Source: Pseudomonadota bacterium (lineage in GTDB: Bacteria; Pseudomonadota; Gammaproteobacteria; Xanthomonadales; Ahniellaceae). From it: 64,000 bases of DNA. The translations under genes and the position numbers were made by a program. This document shows, one piece after another, positions 45,544 through 54,441 of this stretch (positions within the stretch are counted from its first letter, which is position 1; the number at the start of each line of letters is the position of its first letter). The notes under the pieces are model-generated. The model was given only the letters and a program-made list of their open reading frames with translations, made no database searches and was not told the origin of the DNA. The stretch covers positions 62,001-126,000 of the forward strand of contig JALHNO010000015.1 in NCBI GenBank assembly GCA_022843465.1. The letters are read 5' to 3'.

Positions 45544-48500
45544 ATGAGCGCAACAAATGGAATCGGCCATGGCGCGCTCCGCCATATCCGGAATGCACTG
45601 GCCATGGTCGGCCTGCTGGCCGTCGCCGCGTTGGCACAGGCTGACGAGGTTCTGTTCTGCAGCGGTTTTGAATCACCCGACTGCCAAGTCACCCAGGATC
45701 AGCAACCGCCCATCTTCGTACATGCCGAGCCAGCCGAAATCGTCGTCACCCCAGGCAGCATCCCCCTCATAGGCGCGGATATTGTCGAGGAGCGTTCAGG
45801 GCTTGACCCGACTTCCATTCAGCTGTTCCACGATGACGTGGATGTCTCCGCCGAAATTGCGCTGGTGGACATGCAAGTCCGCTACGCACTGGCGGCTCCC
45901 CCAGGTGCGGGAGCCCACCGTTGGCGCATACGGGCGCGCGACAACGCAGGCAATCAGGCCGAGTACGAGTGGCGTTACCTGGTGACCTCATCACCGGAAA
46001 TCAGCGCGATGGCCCCGGTCGAAGAAAGTGAGGCGGCAGAAGCGGTCACGATCAGCGCGCGCATCGTCGACCAGCACACCGCGCTGCGGGCGGACCTGGT
46101 GAGCCTTCGCCTCGACGGTGAGCGGGTCGAACTCGGTACTGCACTCGAGCTGATCGACGCGCACACAGCGCAACTGGACTGGACACCACCAGCCAGCCTG
46201 GCGGTTGGCAGGCATGTGGTAATCCTTGAAGCAGTCAACGAGCGTGGCGCAACCACGGTCGAAACCTGGGGCTTCTGGGTTCGCGAAGCACCGATTTACC
46301 AGGCCGAGTTTCTGGAGCCCGCTGAGGGCTTCGTCACTCAGCAACCGAGCGTGCGGGTTGCCATACTGGCTGGCTCCAACGAGTCGGATGTTGCCTCGGT
46401 ACTGATCAATGGGGAGATTGCCGGGACCGACGCCGGAGCAGACCGCCGCGTCTTCTACACGCGCGATGTGGTGCTGGCGCCTGGCGCCAATTCCATCAGC
46501 GTTGTGATCGGCTTCAGCAATGGGCAAGTCCGCAGCCTGAGCAGAACGGTGACCTTCGATGCAGCGCCCGTCGTGGTGATCAGTACGCCGGCTGACTTCC
46601 ATACATTCGGGCCCGACCTGCGCACTCCGGTCACCCCTGGTGGTGCACTCAATCTGACCGGCAATGTCGAGCATCCTGTTCGAATCAGCGGCAGCACAGA
46701 TCGCCCTGTCGTCAGTGTCGAGATCAACCAGCAGGCGGCAACTCTGGATGCCAGTGGCACGGCGTTCGAGTTCACTGGCTTTTTCCTGCACGAGGGCACC
46801 AATGTCCTGACGGCGACGGCGGTAGATGCTCAGGGTCGCAACGGCAGTGCCAGCGTCACAGTATACGTTGATCACACTGCGCCCCTGCTCGCCATCGAGG
46901 GACCGAGTGCGGACGCGGTGACCTCGGCTCAGAGGATTGATATCCGCGGCAGCGTCTCCGACGCGGTTTCCGGTCTGGTCAATACGCCCAACCCCCAGGT
47001 CAGTGTGCGCAACCTCGCGAACGACACGACAACCATCGCCCAGGTCTATCAGGCCTTTTTCATCGCCGAGGACGTGCCCCTGGCGGTCGGTGCCAATGCC
47101 CTGGAGGTTGTTGCCGTGGATGGCGTGGGCAACGTGCGCACGCAGACCATCCGGGTGACCCGGGTGGGTGTCGGAAGCAAGCGCGTGGTGCAGTATTCGG
47201 GCAATCGTCAGCAGGCCCAGATCGGCAGCGAGTTGCCCGAAGCACTGGCAGCGCATGTGCTCGATGCCGAGGGCAATCCGCTCACCAACACCGCCGTGCG
47301 CTTCGATATCCTGCGTGGTGACGGCAGCCTCGCAATGCAGGCAGGCACACCGACCACAGGCGACGGTGTGAATCCGGCCCGCAATATGGTGGTCAATACC
47401 GATGGCAACGGAATTGCCCAGGTCTGGCTGACCCTCGGCAGTGAATCCGGTGTCGCCGCCAATGTAGTGCGGGCGGCGGTCGACGGAATTGCCGAAGAAG
47501 TAGAGTTCACTGCCTCCGCCGTGCGCGGCGCGCCGAAGTGGGTGCTGGCCGACGGCAGTTCTGGCACGCAATTCGCACTCAGCAACAGTCGCGCCATGGA
47601 ACCACTGACGGTCGTGGTCTACGACTCCGAGCGCAATCGGGTCGAGAACGCGACGGTCGAATACCGCATCCAGCGTGGTGATGCCGCATTCGATGCACAA
47701 TCCTGGCCTGGCGGCACGGTGATCGACGAAGGCGCCGCATTGCGCGTTCAGACCGATCGAAACGGCAATGCCAGTGCACGACCATTGCTGGGTTTTGCCG
47801 AAGGTGACGTCAGGATCACGGCCCGTGCGGTCGATGCCGAATCCACGCCTGCTGCGATGTTCACCATATCTGTGCTCGCCCAGCGCGACGGCGACACCGC
47901 GTTGCGCGGCACCGTACTTGACCACACCGGTGCGCCACTGCCGGGCGTGCAGCTCTCGATCAGTCGAACCAACCTGAGCACGAGCTCGGACCAGGACGGC
48001 ATCTTCCGGTTTGAATCCCAGGTCCCGCCAGGCAAGATCGACGTATTCATCGATGGTCGAACCGCGCCCGCACCCGCCGGTACCGAGTACCCGGCGCTGC
48101 ATTTCGAAACCACGATCATCCGCGGCCGCGACAACCAGTTGCCGCATGCCATCTATCTGCCGCCGGTGAACCTGTCACAGGCCAAGGTGGTTGGTGGCAA
48201 CGAAGATGTCAGCCTGACGATACCCGGACTCGAAGGTTTCGAATTGATCGTCAAGGCCGGAAGTGTCACCTTTCCGGACGGCAGTCGGATTGGACCGGTC
48301 GTCGTCAGCCCGGTTCACGCCGACCGTCTGCCGATGGTACCGACCGGTGGCGCCGCCAGTTTTGGCCCGGTTGCCTGGACCCTGCAGCCCTCGTCAACGA
48401 GGTTCGACCCCCCGATCGAAGTGCGTATCCCCAACACGGGTGGGCTGCGGCCTGGTGAGACGACCTCCATCGTGCAGTGGGACCACGACCTGGCCACCTT

Positions 48501-49902
48501 TGTGCCGATGGGCCTCGGCACGGTGAACGAGGACGCCACCCAGATCGTATCCAACCCCGGATCCGGCATTACCAAGGCCGGCTGGGGCGGTTGCACGGGC
48601 GACTGCCCGCCGCCGCCGCCGAACTGTGGTGCGAGTTCGGATGCGCCGCAGCCCCCCGCCTATCGCGAGGTCGAGGCGTTCAACCTGCGACCGGAGTACT
48701 TCGGCTGGATCGTCTACGAGGACATAGTCGATCTCGACCGGATCAGCAAGAACCACAAGACCCGCTTCAAGGACAAGACCTTCCGCGTCGAGAGCAACTG
48801 GTTCTTCGAAGGCCGCTGCGATTCCGCTCGCTACGAGTGGCTGTTCGGCGACGGCGGCAATGGCAGCGGCGCCGAAGTCGACCATCAGTATGAGATGCGC
48901 GGCAGCACGACACTCCGCGAAACCATTGTCTGCAACTACACCAGCAAGTGCGATGCGTCGCCGGGCTCGGTCGATTGGCCAAAGGACTGGCCGATCCGTT
49001 TGCGCGACACCAAGTGGATCGAGTTCAAGGAGGCCATGGACGAGTGTGGCTGGACCGCAGGTTGCTGGCTGTATGTGCGCGCCCAGGAAGACATTGGGGA
49101 GATCTCCGAGTTGATGGGTCAACTTGAGATCGAATGGCTGTCGGATCTGCGGGACTGGAACCGCGAGACGCTGGACATGATGGGCCCCGGATCGGGACAG
49201 GTGCCTGCGGAGGCAAAGCTTGCCACGCTTGCGTTTCTGCACGCTGCCAATGAAACAGTGTTTCCAACCGGCATCCTGGATGTTGTGCCGGTTGGAAAGG
49301 CAACCAAGGCACTGAAGCTGATCCGCTTCAAGTATGGTGCCTCGGTCGACGAGTTGGCTGACCTCGCCAGCAAGGCGGCGCAGACCTGTGGAATCGGGCG
49401 CGCGCCGGATGCCGTCAATCCATGCAAGCTGGCTTGGCAGCGCTTCGAAGATGCGGGCCGACTGAAGGCCCAATTTCGGCGTTGTGGGGGACTCTGCCCC
49501 AAGGCCTGGCAACCGATCCGCAATGTCAACAATGGTTTTGACGGTGCGGTCGTCTGGCGCGACCCGTTCGGCAAGCTCAAGTTGACACTTACGGAATCCA
49601 AGATGTGGTCACGAACCACCGACCCCGTGGAAGTGAGTGATCTGACTGCATTTGGCTTCGGTGCCAATCCTGGAACCCTGGGGCAGAATCTGGATATCGT
49701 GGTGCGGGATCTGCGAACCCCGGGATTCGTGCCGGGAGCAACAGTCGACGAGATCGAGGAACTTATTGAGAACATCACGCTGCGCAATGACTTCGACATT
49801 GTCATTCATACACTGGCCGAAACCCGTCTCGACACAGCCGCCATCAGCGCACGAATTGCGGCTCTGACAGGCCGTGCGCCCGACTTCATCACGGGGTTCT
49901 GA
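45544..49902 (+). CDS. large exported modular protein with a PD-(D/E)XK-like C-terminus
   Basis: A 1452-residue protein. ATG 45544 has GGAG upstream and gives a good signal peptide ending AQA-DE; ATG 45460 overlaps the previous stop and would add 28 residues. After LFCSGFESPDC it has several Ig-like domains (about 60-530), an invasin-like Big_1 domain (about 550-650, AEGNPLTNTAVRFDI), a carboxypeptidase-regulatory-like module (about 785-840), a ZU5-like stretch (about 880-1000), a PKD-like domain (about 1080-1150) and a C-terminal region from about 1180. The last 140 residues hold NNGFDGAVVW (D1333) and LTLTESKMW (E1351, K1353), a D-x17-E-x-K core like PD-(D/E)XK nucleases of polymorphic toxins. 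I infer a secreted nuclease toxin. The next gene may be its immunity gene. Confidence 0.7.
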   Translation: MSATNGIGHGALRHIRNALAMVGLLAVAALAQADEVLFCSGFESPDCQVTQDQQPPIFVHAEPAEIVVTPGSIPLIGADIVEERSGLDPTSIQLFHDDVDVSAEIALVDMQVRYALAAPPGAGAHRWRIRARDNAGNQAEYEWRYLVTSSPEISAMAPVEESEAAEAVTISARIVDQHTALRADLVSLRLDGERVELGTALELIDAHTAQLDWTPPASLAVGRHVVILEAVNERGATTVETWGFWVREAPIYQAEFLEPAEGFVTQQPSVRVAILAGSNESDVASVLINGEIAGTDAGADRRVFYTRDVVLAPGANSISVVIGFSNGQVRSLSRTVTFDAAPVVVISTPADFHTFGPDLRTPVTPGGALNLTGNVEHPVRISGSTDRPVVSVEINQQAATLDASGTAFEFTGFFLHEGTNVLTATAVDAQGRNGSASVTVYVDHTAPLLAIEGPSADAVTSAQRIDIRGSVSDAVSGLVNTPNPQVSVRNLANDTTTIAQVYQAFFIAEDVPLAVGANALEVVAVDGVGNVRTQTIRVTRVGVGSKRVVQYSGNRQQAQIGSELPEALAAHVLDAEGNPLTNTAVRFDILRGDGSLAMQAGTPTTGDGVNPARNMVVNTDGNGIAQVWLTLGSESGVAANVVRAAVDGIAEEVEFTASAVRGAPKWVLADGSSGTQFALSNSRAMEPLTVVVYDSERNRVENATVEYRIQRGDAAFDAQSWPGGTVIDEGAALRVQTDRNGNASARPLLGFAEGDVRITARAVDAESTPAAMFTISVLAQRDGDTALRGTVLDHTGAPLPGVQLSISRTNLSTSSDQDGIFRFESQVPPGKIDVFIDGRTAPAPAGTEYPALHFETTIIRGRDNQLPHAIYLPPVNLSQAKVVGGNEDVSLTIPGLEGFELIVKAGSVTFPDGSRIGPVVVSPVHADRLPMVPTGGAASFGPVAWTLQPSSTRFDPPIEVRIPNTGGLRPGETTSIVQWDHDLATFVPMGLGTVNEDATQIVSNPGSGITKAGWGGCTGDCPPPPPNCGASSDAPQPPAYREVEAFNLRPEYFGWIVYEDIVDLDRISKNHKTRFKDKTFRVESNWFFEGRCDSARYEWLFGDGGNGSGAEVDHQYEMRGSTTLRETIVCNYTSKCDASPGSVDWPKDWPIRLRDTKWIEFKEAMDECGWTAGCWLYVRAQEDIGEISELMGQLEIEWLSDLRDWNRETLDMMGPGSGQVPAEAKLATLAFLHAANETVFPTGILDVVPVGKATKALKLIRFKYGASVDELADLASKAAQTCGIGRAPDAVNPCKLAWQRFEDAGRLKAQFRRCGGLCPKAWQPIRNVNNGFDGAVVWRDPFGKLKLTLTESKMWSRTTDPVEVSDLTAFGFGANPGTLGQNLDIVVRDLRTPGFVPGATVDEIEELIENITLRNDFDIVIHTLAETRLDTAAISARIAALTGRAPDFITGF

Positions 49903-49939
49903 TGAAATCAGAAAATCTGGTTCCGTGCGGGGGTAAACG

Positions 49940-50773
49940 ATGATTGCCGGTCTGAATTCGGTACGCGGGCTCTGGCGGGAAACCTACAAGCGGGTCGAAT
50001 TCCAGAAACCGAGCGCCGCATTCGTGGAACGCCTGATCGGCAAGATTGCCTTGCCGATCACACAGCACCAGCTCGATTCGACCCTGGATTTTTCGTTGCG
50101 CGGCGCGCTGCAGCTTCTGCTGATGGACGAAGACCGAGAGGCAGCGCACGGGCTACTTTCAGCCATGAACGAGCACAGTGTTCGCATTGTCGAAGAAGTG
50201 CTGGCGGACCAGCGCGATCCGATGTTGTTTGGGACCGAAGCCCTGGTCTGGCTGGCTGCCGCGCGCACGATGGCTGTCGCGGAGGCTCCCGATCGCGCCC
50301 TGTTGCGGGTGGCAGCCGAGTCTACGGTCGCCCGTTTCAGCGCGCTCGGCAAGCGCAAGAGCATTGCTCCCGCCGGACTCGCGCGTATCCAGTTCGCTGC
50401 CTACGCCGCACTTCTCGCGGGCGAGCTTGAGCTGTTTCGGGTTGTCCTGAGTCTGCGCAGCAGCATGGCGCACCTGCCGCAACAGTGGACACTGCTGCAA
50501 ATGATTGCTGAGACCGCGGGGCAATCCGAGCATGAGGGCAGGCCCGTGATTCGCTGCAGCGCGCCGCACGCGCACGAAAGGTTTCTCAGGATGTTCCAAT
50601 TGCACCGGCACCCGAGCAATCAGCACGTACAGGCCGAACTCGGTGCCGAGGGCCTTCTTGCGGGGGGGCAGCTGGGCGGATACGTCTACACGTGGATGTA
50701 CTTGCAGTGTTTCGCACCAGCACCCAGCCTGCGCAGCGACTGGTCGATGCTCAGGGAGCTGTTGATTGGATGA
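49940..50773 (+). CDS. cytoplasmic protein, candidate immunity protein of the preceding toxin
   Basis: A 277-residue protein without signal peptide or membrane helix, largely alpha-helical. It starts 37 bases after the stop of the PD-(D/E)XK-like protein with the ribosome site GCGGGGGTAAACG-ATG. I know no family: no DUF1911 or SUKH signature is seen. A cytoplasmic, helical, lineage-specific protein directly downstream of a nuclease toxin is the usual place for its immunity protein, but this is context and not a motif. Residues 1-110 are charged and Leu-rich (FVERLIGKIALPITQHQL); the second half resembles a helical repeat (LARIQFAAYAALLAGELE). An ankyrin gene follows and overlaps near 50770. 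Confidence 0.55.
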   Translation: MIAGLNSVRGLWRETYKRVEFQKPSAAFVERLIGKIALPITQHQLDSTLDFSLRGALQLLLMDEDREAAHGLLSAMNEHSVRIVEEVLADQRDPMLFGTEALVWLAAARTMAVAEAPDRALLRVAAESTVARFSALGKRKSIAPAGLARIQFAAYAALLAGELELFRVVLSLRSSMAHLPQQWTLLQMIAETAGQSEHEGRPVIRCSAPHAHERFLRMFQLHRHPSNQHVQAELGAEGLLAGGQLGGYVYTWMYLQCFAPAPSLRSDWSMLRELLIG

Positions 50774-50820
50774 GCCTGGATTGGCATGGTTGTGTGCAGC
50801 GTATTGGATTGAGAAAAGAA

Positions 50821-51390
50821 ATGGCTTGGAATCGGATATTGATCCTGTTGGCGGGTGTCCTGCTATCTGGAAGTGCCATCGCGACGGACGGGATCGAGTC
50901 TGAGGCGGAACGGTTGGCGCGGCTGGCTGCGCTTGGTGATCAGAACGGGCTGCGGCTGATGCTCGACTCCGGCGTATCGCCGATGCTGCAGGAGCCCAGG
51001 CACGGCGCCACCGCGCTGCACAATGCGGCGGCGCAGGGACATCTGAAACTGGTACAGCTGCTGCTCGAGCGCGGGGCATCCCTTGCCAGCGAGGACCACA
51101 CTGGCGCGACGCCACTGATCTATGCGGCTTATCAGGGGCGCACGGCGATCATCGAGTTGCTGCTGAAGCACGGCGCTGCGGTGGATCATCTTCCTGCGGC
51201 GGGTCCGACTGCCATGACGGCTGCCTGTTTGCGTGGCCATGAGGCGATCGTGCGGCTGCTGCTGCAGGCCGGCGCTGCGCCCGAATTGGCCGATGCCAAT
51301 GGACTGACGCCACGGGCGGCAGCCGAACTGGGTGCCCGGGCTGGGATCATAGCCCTGATTGTCCAGGCGGAACGGGAGTCAGCTCAGTGA
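50821..51390 (+). CDS. periplasmic ankyrin-repeat protein
   Basis: A 189-residue protein with a signal peptide (MAWNRILILLAGVLLSGSAIA) and four ankyrin repeats from about residue 35 to the end, with the classic TALHNAAAQGHLKLVQLLLE and TPLIYAAYQGRTAIIELLLK patterns. An ATG at 50770 overlaps the stop of the preceding gene (ATGA) and would add 17 residues; I prefer the start that begins the signal peptide. Its stop overlaps the PAP2/haloperoxidase start by 4 bases. In Pseudomonas, a periplasmic ankyrin (AnkB) supports catalase KatB, so a partner role for the enzyme encoded next is plausible. Ankyrin proteins also occur as immunity proteins. Confidence 0.78.
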   Translation: MAWNRILILLAGVLLSGSAIATDGIESEAERLARLAALGDQNGLRLMLDSGVSPMLQEPRHGATALHNAAAQGHLKLVQLLLERGASLASEDHTGATPLIYAAYQGRTAIIELLLKHGAAVDHLPAAGPTAMTAACLRGHEAIVRLLLQAGAAPELADANGLTPRAAAELGARAGIIALIVQAERESAQ

Positions 51391-52763
51391 CTCGTCTGCA
51401 GGTCTGCAAGAAGATCGTATTGAGCTGCCTGTTGGCATGGGCAACGCCAGGGCTCTGGGCACAGTCGATCCTGCCCCTGCCCGAGGCCGTTGCAATGGCG
51501 GCCAGCGCCTTGCCACAGGATCCGCGCTCGGCTTATCACGCCTGGGATGAGGCCGAGGCCGAGGCGGCGCGGATTGCCGAAGCCTGGACCCAGGAGCCTG
51601 CCTCGCTGGCGTGGACCCGGGTGCAGCTCGCCCGCATCATCAAGCACAAGACCATGCCGACCCGCGCTGCCCGCGGACTCGCCCTGGTGCATGTCGCGAT
51701 GCACGATGCCTATGCCCTGGCGGTACGCGAACAGTTGTCTCCCACCGGGCGGCGGCTTGCGTTGTCGATGGCGGCGGCCGATGTGCTGGGTTATCTGTAT
51801 CCGGCCGAGGAACGAGCATTCGAGCGCATCGTTTTTGCCCTTGCGGCGCGGATCGAAGGCGCAACTGTCGAGACGCTGGCGGACGCCACTCGCTTGGCAA
51901 TGGCCCATGGTCGCAGCGTGTCGGAACTGGTGATCGCGCGCGCCGAGGGCGATGGCGCGCAACGCGGCTGGAACGGATCGCGATTGCAGTACTACGCGCA
52001 GAACCGCTACTACGGTCCCGGCAGCTGGGAACCGACACCGCCGTACTTCTATTACCCACCCGATGAACCGTTCGCGCCGGGATGGAAAACCTGGGCACTG
52101 CAGTCGGGCAGCGAGTTCCGCCCGACGCCACCAGCCTTCGCCTCGCCTGTGTATCTGGAAGCACTCGACGAGGTCATCCGGATCAATGCCGAAATTGCCG
52201 CCATTGCGCCGCTCGCGGGGGCGATGGGCGCCACCGACAAACTGGTGCAAGGCAGTGCCGCCGATCGCCTGCGCATCGCGAAGTTCTGGGTCGATGGCCA
52301 TGGCTCGGTGACACCACCTGGTCACTGGAACCAGATCGCCATCGACGAGGCAGTGCGTGCCGGGCTCGAAGAGCAAGCCACCCTGAGGCTGTTTGCCCAG
52401 CTCGACATGGCCTTGGCGGATGCCTTCATCGCCTGCTGGGACGCCAAGTATCATTGGTGGACCGTGCGCCCGGTCACGGTGGCCAAGAGCCTGCGCAATA
52501 TCACGATGAAGCCGGCGGTACTGACCCCGCCGTTTCCTTCCTATCCTTCCGGCCATGCCACCTTCAGCGGCGCTGCCGCCGAGATCATTTCCCAGGCCAT
52601 TCCGGATCGGCGCGCAGCGCTCGAGGCGATGGCCGAAGAAGCTGCCGCGTCGCGACTCTACGGCGGCATCCACTTCGCGTTCGACAATGACGATGGCCTG
52701 AAGCTTGGCCGAAAGGTCGCGAATGCCGTGATCGAACGTTTCGGGAATGCCGCTCAGCACTGA
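51387..52763 (+). CDS. exported vanadium-haloperoxidase / PAP2-family protein
   Basis: A 458-residue protein that starts with GTG 51387, overlapping the ankyrin stop. It has a signal peptide (IVLSCLLAWATPGLWA-QS). The acid phosphatase/haloperoxidase signature is complete: KX6RP at K354 (KYHWWTVRP), PSGH ending at H390 (YPSGHATFSG), and SRX5HX3D from S422 (SRLYGGIHFAFD) with H429 and D433. The fold binds phosphate or vanadate. Family members include vanadium-dependent haloperoxidases and lipid phosphatases; sequence alone does not say which. The two-half arrangement of about 450 residues is more like the haloperoxidase-type bacterial proteins. It acts outside the cytoplasm. Its coupling to a periplasmic ankyrin is notable. 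Confidence 0.87.
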   Translation: MTRLQVCKKIVLSCLLAWATPGLWAQSILPLPEAVAMAASALPQDPRSAYHAWDEAEAEAARIAEAWTQEPASLAWTRVQLARIIKHKTMPTRAARGLALVHVAMHDAYALAVREQLSPTGRRLALSMAAADVLGYLYPAEERAFERIVFALAARIEGATVETLADATRLAMAHGRSVSELVIARAEGDGAQRGWNGSRLQYYAQNRYYGPGSWEPTPPYFYYPPDEPFAPGWKTWALQSGSEFRPTPPAFASPVYLEALDEVIRINAEIAAIAPLAGAMGATDKLVQGSAADRLRIAKFWVDGHGSVTPPGHWNQIAIDEAVRAGLEEQATLRLFAQLDMALADAFIACWDAKYHWWTVRPVTVAKSLRNITMKPAVLTPPFPSYPSGHATFSGAAAEIISQAIPDRRAALEAMAEEAAASRLYGGIHFAFDNDDGLKLGRKVANAVIERFGNAAQH

Positions 52764-52817
52764 CGCGCATCGACGCAGACGCCCGCAACATCGAGCCAGC
52801 AGTCCTGGCGTACGCGA

Positions 52818-54056
52818 CTACGGCGCTTCCCTGGTCTTCAGGCCCAGGTAGGTGCCATTGCTGATGCCGAGCAGGAGCAGCAGATTGGTGGCGAACACCG
52901 GCATCGAAATCACCGAAGTGACCTCGCAGACGAAGACCACGCCGAGGATCAGGGTCCAGGCTGCGGCCTGTGTACGGTGGACGCTCATGCCATCGCCATC
53001 GGAACAGATGTCGCGCACGAAATTCTCGGCCTCGCGCAGGTGATCGCCCTTCAGGATCCGCTGGATTTTCGAGTCCATGCCCTGCAGGCGAATCTGGTGC
53101 TCCGGTGAGGCAGCGACACTGGCATCGCTGCTTGCCTGCAACTGATTGCGATCACTGGCGATGCTGGCCACCGCACTGGCATCCCGGCTATTGCCGGCTA
53201 CCGTCGACAACCAGCCGGTACTGGCCGAGATGCCGAGCAGGATCAGCACACCGTCAGGAATGTGTTCGGTGGTACCGGTCACGAACCAGATTCCGGAAAA
53301 ACTCAGCGCCACGATCAGACCCCAGAACGCCATCTGCGCCTTGGCCAGACTATGGGTACCACCCGGTGCATCGCGGAGCAGACCGGGGCTGCGGATCGCC
53401 AGTCCGTAGAGCACGATGAAGGCCAGCAGCAGCACCCAGAAAGTGGCGGCGACCAATCCGCGATTGGCGACCCGGAACTGCACATTCTGCTCCTTGCCCA
53501 GTGCAATGGCTGCCGTACTGCCAAGCGCCAGCGCGATGGCCACGTCCATCTCACCCTGGTCAAGCAGGTGATCGCAGCAGGTCTGGTTGTTGCGCAGGAA
53601 GGTATTCCAGGTCTCGTGGTTGTCTTCGCTGTCGTCGTTGCCATCGCGCAGCAGACGGAAGCTCAGCAGCAGTTGATTGCGGTCGTTGCTTTGCGCCGCC
53701 AGCAGCGGCAGCATCTCCATCGGTACCTTGTTGAGCAGCAACACGATGCCGTCGTCCTTGTCCGCGGTACCGGCGGCGACATCCGTTTGCAGAAGCAGCG
53801 TCTCGGCCAGCTGCTTGCAATGACCGCTGAGGCGCAGGGTCAACCATTGTCCGAGGCGCAGCGGTGCATCCCGGTGACGGGGATCGACCTGGATGGACGC
53901 AGGTAGACAGCTGGAATCGGCTTCGGCTTCGGCAGCGACCGCAGGGGCGCCGGTGCCGGCGGGCGCCAGCGGCGGATCTGCTGCGGCCTCCTGGGCCTGG
54001 ACGGGAGCGCCAGCCAGCAGACTGAAGAGGAGAAACAAGAATCTGATGCTGCGCAT
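52818..54056 (-). CDS. exported/membrane protein of unknown function
   Basis: A 412-residue protein that starts at ATG 54056, with GAGG 8 bases before the ATG. Signal peptide 1-21 (MRSIRFLFLLFSLLAGAPVQA), then an exported domain of about 180 residues with cysteines (SSCLPASIQVD; SGHCKQL; NNQTCCDHLL) and a set of four hydrophobic segments (VAATFWVLLLAFIVLYGLAI; AFWGLIVALSFSGIWFV; GVLILLGISASTGWLS; LLLLLGISNGTYLGL). The pattern looks like a membrane sensor or channel with an external domain. I know no family. It is convergent with the haloperoxidase gene (55 bases between stops) and divergent from the lipoprotein. Confidence 0.7.
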   Translation of the reverse strand: MRSIRFLFLLFSLLAGAPVQAQEAAADPPLAPAGTGAPAVAAEAEADSSCLPASIQVDPRHRDAPLRLGQWLTLRLSGHCKQLAETLLLQTDVAAGTADKDDGIVLLLNKVPMEMLPLLAAQSNDRNQLLLSFRLLRDGNDDSEDNHETWNTFLRNNQTCCDHLLDQGEMDVAIALALGSTAAIALGKEQNVQFRVANRGLVAATFWVLLLAFIVLYGLAIRSPGLLRDAPGGTHSLAKAQMAFWGLIVALSFSGIWFVTGTTEHIPDGVLILLGISASTGWLSTVAGNSRDASAVASIASDRNQLQASSDASVAASPEHQIRLQGMDSKIQRILKGDHLREAENFVRDICSDGDGMSVHRTQAAAWTLILGVVFVCEVTSVISMPVFATNLLLLLGISNGTYLGLKTREAP

Positions 54057-54441
54057 TGGACGGCCCTCGTGCAAGGAAGCAATCTTGCCAGCGAAGCACG
54101 ATCCCCGTTCGGTATCGCCGCCTGCGCCAGGACTGTGGCTGTCCGCACCACGGTCCCGACTGCCGGCAGGCCCGTGCCACGGACAGCCAGCAGCCCTGCC
54201 TGCGCACAGCTGATCCGGCCCCACTGTCTGTGGGCGCACTATCGCGCCCGCGCCGGCAGCCGCCCAGCTGTCAAATTGGACAGGTGCGGCGGGCGCGCGA
54301 CAGCGGATAGGAAAACCCCGGCGCCGGCCGGTCGCCATTGCGTTCAGCGACTGAACCGTCGGTCAACGCGAATTCTGCGACAGCGCTCAAAGCCGGCGGC
54401 CGGCGTATATTGTCGGCAACGCCGGTTGCCGGAGTAGGCCC
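54057..54441. other. divergent intergenic region with a -10-like site
   Basis: A 385-base gap between a membrane-protein gene (minus) and a lipoprotein gene (plus). No gene is seen in either direction. A clear -10 TATATT sits at 54406-54411, 30 bases before the lipoprotein ATG, without a good -35. GGAG lies 7 bases before that ATG. Confidence 0.5.
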
